DNA from: CAYIRQ01 sp964365905 | Lineage (GTDB): Bacteria > Patescibacteriota > Gracilibacteria > Peribacterales > Peribacteraceae | Direction of reading: 5' to 3' | DNA: 8,563 bases | Assembly: GCA_964365905.1 (NCBI GenBank) | Contig: CAYIRQ010000069.1 | Coordinates: 1-8,563 of the forward strand | Shown: piece by piece, positions 5,714 to 8,563 of the stretch | How the letters are laid out: each line of letters begins with the position of its first letter | Numbering within the stretch: the first letter of the stretch is position 1 | Made by a program: the position numbers and the translations under genes | Notes under the pieces: generated by a model | The model's input: the letters and a program-made list of their open reading frames with translations, nothing else | Databases searched by the model: none | What the model was told of the DNA's origin: nothing

Positions 5714-6013
5714 ATGAACGAGCAGAATCCGCTCTCGGCAACTCTCATCCTCGAGGCGCTCCGTGATCTCAAGGAGGATATTCGCAATCTTCGCAGTGAG
5801 ATGCTGGATCGATTTGAACAGGTAGACAAGCGTTTTGAGCAAATGGAGCGGCGTATGGATCGTATAGAGGATGCCTTGCGGGACGATCGCAAGAAGCTTG
5901 AAGAGGTCTATGCATCGCGCGATCGCGTGAAGATCACCTTCGGCTGGCAGTGGGGACTCGTCTCTCTCTTCATCGCCATCGTCGCCGCAGGCATCACGAA
6001 GGTGTTTGGATGA
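5714..6013 (+). CDS. Small coiled-coil protein with C-terminal membrane anchor
   Basis: 99 aa of unrecognised function. Residues about 10-70 are charged and heptad-patterned (EDIRNLRSEMLDRFEQVDKR, then FEQMERRMDRIEDALRDDRK), a likely long parallel coiled coil. Residues about 78-97 (WGLVSLFIAIVAAGITKVF) form one hydrophobic helix ending near the C-terminus, so the coiled coil would stay cytoplasmic if tail-anchored. The layout resembles XhlA-type phage or hemolysin-associated proteins and many small orphan membrane proteins, but no diagnostic motif decides this. It lies between R2 and R3 as the only gene, so it may be a single-gene cassette. Confidence 0.7.
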   Translation: MNEQNPLSATLILEALRDLKEDIRNLRSEMLDRFEQVDKRFEQMERRMDRIEDALRDDRKKLEEVYASRDRVKITFGWQWGLVSLFIAIVAAGITKVFG

Positions 6014-6068
6014 GACAGGGATTTTCATAAAAAACAATTCCAAGAGAAAGAAGGCGGTCTCCCGGATG

Positions 6069-6188
6069 TGTACCTTTGTACCGGTACAAGAGTACCAGTC
6101 GTCTATGCGGCCATGCTGTAGTCGGCTTTCCCGGCGAGCGTGTTATAGACCTTCGTGCGGGTTCTATTGGTGATGCTTCCGGCTTTAT
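6069..6188. repeat. Repeat R3 (longest copy)
   Basis: Starts with the palindrome TTGTACCGGTACAA (6076-6089) as in R1, then the core shared with R4, up to GGTGATGCTTCCGGCTTTAT. On the - strand it reads AGSITNRTRTKVYNTLAGKA, then DYSMAA and TAG at 6105-6103, with an open frame. Its right end abuts the carA fragment. The 55 nt before it (6014-6068) hold no recognised feature. Confidence 0.75.
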
Positions 6189-6190
6189 GG

Positions 6191-6456
6191 AGAAGAGATC
6201 ACCGCGCGGACATGGATGTTTCACTTGCGAAATGCTCCGAAAATCCATACCGATTCAGTTTCTCTTCCGGGATGCCGTAGTTTCCAATGAGAGGATAGGT
6301 GAAGACGAGGATCTGCCCGAGATAGCTCGGATCGGTCATGCTCTCCGGATACCCCGCCATGCCGGTGTTAAATACCACTTCTCCGTCGGTATCGACCGTG
6401 GCTCCGAAGGATTGCCCCTCAAATATTGTTCCATCCTGCAAGACAAGCTGTGCCAT
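6191..6456 (-). pseudogene. Truncated, frameshifted 5' copy of carA
   Basis: Encodes the first about 80 residues of CarA (MAQLVLQDGT, SFGATVDTDGEVVFNTGMAG) with only eight substitutions against the intact gene, but many synonymous differences. After HFASET a 1-nt deletion relative to carA shifts the frame to an early TGA (6201-6199). In the other frame IHVRAVIS still matches before similarity stops at R3. The glutaminase domain is missing, so there is no enzyme. Similarity extends upstream through the 12-nt block with TATGAT and stops at 6475. The amount of silent change says this came from a different carA allele or an old duplication. Confidence 0.85.
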
Positions 6457-6516
6457 CAACAACAATCATACACAGAAAACTTTTTTATGTGCACACTTTT
6501 CCCGTATGTTCTATGC

Positions 6517-6621
6517 ATGAACCACATTGTTTTCGTGACAGCTTTTCTCTGCTTCCTACAAAGCACGCTTGCCGATGAGTGGCTCAACGAAGCTGACACG
6601 ATCGCATACGATGATCTGTGA
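6517..6621 (+). CDS. Tentative small exported peptide or 5' gene remnant
   Basis: A 34-aa ORF beginning MNHIVFVTAFLCFLQSTLAD has a hydrophobic signal-peptide-like start with a plausible cut after TLA, followed by a short acidic tail. A weak -10-like TATGTT (6505-6510) lies 6 nt before the ATG. It could be a secreted peptide, the start of a truncated gene, or chance. There are no homologues I recognise. Confidence 0.25.
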   Translation: MNHIVFVTAFLCFLQSTLADEWLNEADTIAYDDL

Positions 6622-6630
6622 GTCCTCACA
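6617..6630. promoter_or_regulatory. Small inverted repeat before hicB
   Basis: TGTGAG and CTCACA are perfect 6-bp arms with 2 nt between, 12 nt before the probable hicB ATG. HicB proteins commonly repress their own operon, so this may be a relic operator. It is short enough to be chance. Confidence 0.3.
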
Positions 6631-6642
6631 TTGAAAATAACC

Positions 6643-6859
6643 ATGACGTTCACCATGATCATTCAGCAGGATGCGGACGGATGGTTCCTCGGAAGTTTCC
6701 CGGCTCTCCACGGATGCCGAACACAGGGCCAAGTCTCTCCCGGAACTTTACGAGCGCCTCAAGGAGGTCGCTCTGCTTTGTCTTGAGGAACAGAAGCATC
6801 CTGATGTGGAGCTCCGCTTCATTGGGGTGCAGAACATCGATCTTCCGGCACATGCCTAA
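6643..6859 (+). pseudogene. hicB: Frameshifted HicB-type antitoxin gene
   Basis: The first frame gives MTFTMIIQQDADGWFLGSFP, then ALHGCRTQG, the classic HicB N-terminal fold (xDGWFxxSFPxLxGCxTQG). After GGC at 6727-6729 one extra C shifts the frame. The continuation KSLPELYERLKEVALLCLEE, then QKHPDVELRF, is read in the next frame to TAA at 6857-6859. Removing one C restores about 71 aa, a normal HicB RNase-like domain that would bind and neutralise HicA. An in-frame TTG at 6631 is an alternative start. hicB precedes hicA, the less common order. A sequencing error is possible, but the hicA partner is broken as well, so decay is likelier. Confidence 0.8.
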
Positions 6860-6973
6860 GAGTTGCCGGCAATCTCCGGAAAGGAGATGCTGGCATTCCT
6901 GCAGCGCGAAGGATTCGTCATCAGTTGGAGCCGCGGAAGCCATTTTTCTCTCAAGCATACGGAAAAGCCTTGA
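6852..6973 (+). pseudogene. hicA: Frameshifted and truncated HicA-type toxin gene
   Basis: The ATG at 6852 overlaps the end of hicB (ATGCCTAA). The expected MPKLPAISGKEMLAFLQREG is recovered only if two bases (AG, 6861-6862) are skipped. The shifted frame then runs FVISWSRGSHFSLKHTEKP to TGA at 6971-6973. HicA is a small double-stranded-RNA-binding-fold mRNA interferase whose active His lies in GSH, kept here. The usual second half (VPxHxxxELxxGTLxxIL) is absent. The frame might still start at TTG 6863, but the missing half argues against function. Similarity ends exactly at the -35 box of the next toxin-antitoxin pair. Confidence 0.8.
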
Positions 6974-7004
6974 CTTAGTCAGATAACATGACTATAATGA
7001 GAGC
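6970..7004 (+). promoter_or_regulatory. Near-consensus promoter of the Phd/VapC pair
   Basis: TTGACT (6970-6975), 17-nt spacer, TATAAT (6993-6998), then 6 nt to the ATG at 7005. This is the best promoter in the window, and the start site would fall at the ATG, so the mRNA is probably leaderless. The -35 overlaps the hicA remnant stop codon. Confidence 0.75.
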
Positions 7005-7265
7005 ATGGTCAAAGTGAATATCCACGAACTGAAAGCGCGACTCAGTCACTTCCTCCAGCTCGTCCAGAATGGAGAGAAGGTGATCGTGATGAAGCGCAAT
7101 ATTCCCATCGGGGAAATCTCTCCTCCCGCACCACAGAAGAAGAGAGAGCTTGGACTCGCGCGGAAACGCTATGCGAACTGGAAACCGGACTTTTCCGCGC
7201 TTCTTGCACCCATGAACGCGGAAGAGCTCGCCGAGTGGGAGAAACCTCTCTTACAGAAAGAATGA
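7005..7265 (+). CDS. Phd/YefM-type antitoxin
   Basis: An 86-aa protein. The N-terminus MVKVNIHELKARLSHFLQLV, then QNGEKVIVMKRNIPIGEI, is the Phd/YefM fold (V(N)xxELKxxLSxxLxxVxxGExVxIxxRxxPIAxL), which dimerises and binds operator DNA. The C-terminal part (NAEELAEWEKPLLQKE) would be the disordered segment that wraps the toxin. It is expected to neutralise the downstream PIN toxin and repress the operon. The stop overlaps the toxin ATG by 4 nt (ATGA), so the two are translationally coupled. It appears intact and follows a strong leaderless-type promoter. Confidence 0.9.
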   Translation: MVKVNIHELKARLSHFLQLVQNGEKVIVMKRNIPIGEISPPAPQKKRELGLARKRYANWKPDFSALLAPMNAEELAEWEKPLLQKE

Positions 7266-7648
7266 ACCTCCTCCTCGATACGGTGACGTTTGTCCTGCTG
7301 ACGGGAGAGCCTCGGCGGCTTTCCCGAAGAACGGCCTTGCTGTGCAAGGACCCAAAAAATACGCTGTTCCTGAGTTCCGTCTCCGTCGCGGAGCTCATCA
7401 TCAAGCACACGCTCGGCAAATTTCCCCTTCCCGTCCCACCGTCTGTGTTTGTCCGGCAGGAACGCGCGGAGCATGGAATTCAGTCTCTTCCGTTCGACGA
7501 AGCATCGGCGCTCCTTCTCGAATCTCTCCCTTTCCTGCACCGCGACCCCTTCGACCGTTTCCTCGTCTGCCAGGCAATCGCGCACGAGCTCGCGATTCTC
7601 ACGCCTGACGCACACATGGCGAAGTACAAGGTAAAAACGATCTGGTGA
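7262..7648 (+). CDS. vapC: VapC-type PIN-domain ribonuclease toxin
   Basis: A 128-aa PIN-domain RNase, the toxin of the pair; family members cleave tRNA or rRNA and stop translation. The PIN acidic residues are in place: D6 in LLLDT, E44 in SVAELIIK, D95/D98 in RDPFDR, D116 in LTPDA. The usual subgroup text LSxxSVAELxIKxxLGKxxLP and HRDPFDRxLxxQAI is clear. The ATG at 7262 gives the normal length and the ATGA overlap; the TTG at 7235 would add nine residues from inside the antitoxin gene and is unlikely. Repeat R4 begins 6 nt after the stop. Confidence 0.92.
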   Translation: MNLLLDTVTFVLLTGEPRRLSRRTALLCKDPKNTLFLSSVSVAELIIKHTLGKFPLPVPPSVFVRQERAEHGIQSLPFDEASALLLESLPFLHRDPFDRFLVCQAIAHELAILTPDAHMAKYKVKTIW

Positions 7649-7654
7649 AGTTCC

Positions 7655-7741
7655 CTACGCCGCCATGCCGTAGTCGGCTTTCCCGGCGAGAGTGTTATAG
7701 ACCTTCGTGCGGGTTTTATTGGTGATGCTCCCGGCTTTATA
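7655..7741. repeat. Repeat R4
   Basis: Nearly identical to R3 from CTATGC/CTACGC to CCGGCTTTAT, without the palindrome. On the - strand it reads YKAGSITNKTRTKVYNTLAG, then KADYGMAA and TAG at 7657-7655. Differences from R3 in this frame are mostly third-base changes. Its right end supplies a -35-like TTTATA for the next gene. Confidence 0.75.
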
Positions 7742-7764
7742 CAGGAAGAGAAAGATGCTATAAT
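7736..7764 (+). promoter_or_regulatory. Promoter of the 122-aa orphan gene
   Basis: TTTATA (7736-7741, at the R4 edge), 17-nt spacer, perfect TATAAT (7759-7764) preceded by TGC, making an extended -10. The start site would be near 7771, leaving a leader of about 14 nt with no Shine-Dalgarno sequence before the ATG at 7785. Confidence 0.65.
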
Positions 7765-7784
7765 AATAAGATCAACAAAAACAC

Positions 7785-8153
7785 ATGTCTGAAGGAAAAA
7801 ACTTCCTCGACAGGCTGCGAGCAAGTGCTGTGGATCCCACTCAGCGGTCGTTCGATAATCTTACCGCTATCAATACTGGGTATGGGCAAATCGAAGGAGC
7901 TCTGCCAGGCATTCAGCACATTGGGTATCACACGCTAGGCGCTGCCTATCACACTCTCATGCTTCCCAAGCGAGCTCTTGGGACCGTACTTCGAACTCCA
8001 GGAACGGTTGTATCGGCAATATCAGGTCTCATTCGAGGAACGAGTGACATGTATCGGAGAGCACTTCTCTATGGAGAAACCCAAATCGATAAAGTTTTGA
8101 AGAAGCCTGAGGGTCTTATTGAGAAATTGCGGCCATCTGAATCAAAACATTGA
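7785..8153 (+). CDS. Hypothetical protein, 122 aa
   Basis: No family recognised. The protein begins MSEGKNFLDRLRASAVDPTQ. Its middle is Gly/His/Tyr/Ala-rich with two similar pieces (IGYHTLG and AAYHTLM), then LRTPGTVVSAISGLIRGTSD, only moderately hydrophobic, and a charged basic end (LKKPEGLIEKLRPSESKH). There is no signal peptide and no clear membrane helix, although the centre could be an amphipathic membrane-binding segment. It has its own strong promoter, clean start and stop, and a base composition (AT-richer) shared with the next gene, so it is probably real and lineage-specific. Confidence 0.65.
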   Translation: MSEGKNFLDRLRASAVDPTQRSFDNLTAINTGYGQIEGALPGIQHIGYHTLGAAYHTLMLPKRALGTVLRTPGTVVSAISGLIRGTSDMYRRALLYGETQIDKVLKKPEGLIEKLRPSESKH

Positions 8154-8155
8154 AA

Positions 8156-8187
8156 TTGACAATATTGTGTTAAATATGTAATATAAT
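8156..8187 (+). promoter_or_regulatory. Promoter of the Tat lipoprotein gene
   Basis: Consensus TTGACA (8156-8161) is followed by either TAATAT (8179-8184, 17-nt spacer, 6 nt to the ATG) or TATAAT (8182-8187, 20-nt spacer, 3 nt to the ATG). The first option has normal spacing and places the start at the ATG at 8191, again leaderless. Confidence 0.65.
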
Positions 8188-8190
8188 ACT

Positions 8191-8563
8191 ATGGCAACTG
8201 CCCCAGAAAAGGATGGCTCTCGTAGGGAATTCCTCAGAGGATTATTTCCTGCCTCCAGAAATTCCTCTGAAAATCTTTCAGTGGAATCCTCTGGGCCAGT
8301 GGCAGAAGGCAGAAGAAGTAATCGACGGAGCTTTCTACGGGTTGTGGGTATTGGAGCTTTAGCAGTTGGTGCCTCGCTTGGAATTCCCGGATGTGGAGGG
8401 AGTACGGAAGAAAAATTAAAAAAGCTCTCAGGGAAAGATCTGGATGCACGGAAACCTAAGGATATTCCCGACATTGTGTGGGGAGGAAAAACTGATGACG
8501 AAAAAAGAGAGTTGATCATTGCGGATGATGAGTACGAACAGGCAGTAAAAGAACAAAAAAGAG
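8191..8563 (+). CDS. Probable Tat-exported lipoprotein (3' end outside window)
   Basis: An open frame from ATG 8191 to the window edge (124 codons, no stop). Residues 44-50 read NRRSFLR, a twin-arginine motif, then VVGIGALAVGASLG, and IPGC with Cys68 as a lipobox-like site, followed by GGS. This predicts folding in the cytoplasm, Tat export and lipid anchoring. A second twin-arginine-like motif, SRREFLRG, is at 10-17, so the export signal has an unusual ~40-residue leader. The visible mature part (KLSGKDLDARKPKDIPDIVW, then acidic, Lys/Glu-rich) is not recognised. A start at a later codon is possible, but the promoter points to 8191. Confidence 0.7.
   Translation, partial: MATAPEKDGSRREFLRGLFPASRNSSENLSVESSGPVAEGRRSNRRSFLRVVGIGALAVGASLGIPGCGGSTEEKLKKLSGKDLDARKPKDIPDIVWGGKTDDEKRELIIADDEYEQAVKEQKR

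Noticed and set aside
6199..6465. Functional second CarA or free CarA N-terminal domain
   Set aside because: A 1-nt deletion, an early stop and replacement by R3 remove the glutaminase domain; no reason to expect function.
6076..6621. 181-codon + strand frame across R3, the carA fragment and the small signal-like ORF
   Set aside because: It joins unrelated pieces (a repeat, antisense of a carA remnant, intergenic DNA); only the last 34 codons might mean anything and are listed separately.
7235..7261. TTG at 7235 as the VapC start
   Set aside because: It would place the start well inside the antitoxin gene; the ATG at 7262 gives the standard PIN beginning MNLLLDT and an ATGA overlap.
4246..7741. 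R repeats as classical integron attC sites
   Set aside because: No clear GTTRRRY/RYYYAAC core pair flanking an imperfect inverted structure was found, and no integron integrase is in the window.
4246..7741. R repeats as a CRISPR array
   Set aside because: Only four diverged copies, spaced by hundreds of bases with genes between; no regular spacers.

Overview
The window looks like a piece of chromosome from an uncultured bacterium with a small genome, plausibly a Candidate Phyla Radiation lineage such as the Peregrinibacteria/Peribacteria. This is an inference from four things: a moderately GC-rich composition, the standard code (TGA is used as stop), few Shine-Dalgarno sites, and several genes whose -10 box lies 6-8 nt before the ATG, as in leaderless transcription. 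No 16S or other marker is present to confirm it. No rRNA, tRNA or CRISPR array was seen.

Left part (1-3970), housekeeping genes. The 3' seven-eighths of fusA (EF-G) runs on the + strand. It converges on an FNR-type flavin reductase gene and carA (small subunit of carbamoyl-phosphate synthase), both on the - strand. A strong hairpin and a second, synonymously recoded copy of the last 12 codons of fusA lie just after the fusA stop. The carA gene is intact but carries several short-repeat insertions in frame: a 63-nt palindromic cluster of 7-mers and two 12-nt tandem repeats.

Middle and right part (3970-7780), an accessory region of remnants and cassettes. On the - strand, upstream of carA, lie a small ORF and the last ~38 codons of what looks like a nucleotidyltransferase. 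Four direct copies of a ~60-120-nt repeat (called R here) then punctuate the region: R1, AAA/DUF4143-type ATPase gene, R2, small coiled-coil membrane protein gene, R3, broken 5' copy of carA, broken hicB-hicA, intact Phd/VapC-type toxin-antitoxin pair, R4. Each intact + strand gene has its own promoter-like sequence. Read on the - strand, three of the four R copies hold an uninterrupted peptide ending in AA-stop, with mostly synonymous differences between R3 and R4. R therefore looks like a remnant of the 3' end of a protein gene, or a mobile coding tail.

Right end (7780-8563), AT-richer. An orphan 122-aa protein gene is followed by the start of a gene for a probable Tat-exported lipoprotein, which runs off the window.

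The recurring theme is displaced ends of genes (fusA 3' end, carA 5' end, nucleotidyltransferase 3' end, hicA 5' half) next to repeats or hairpins. This suggests repeated recombination or cassette insertion in this region.
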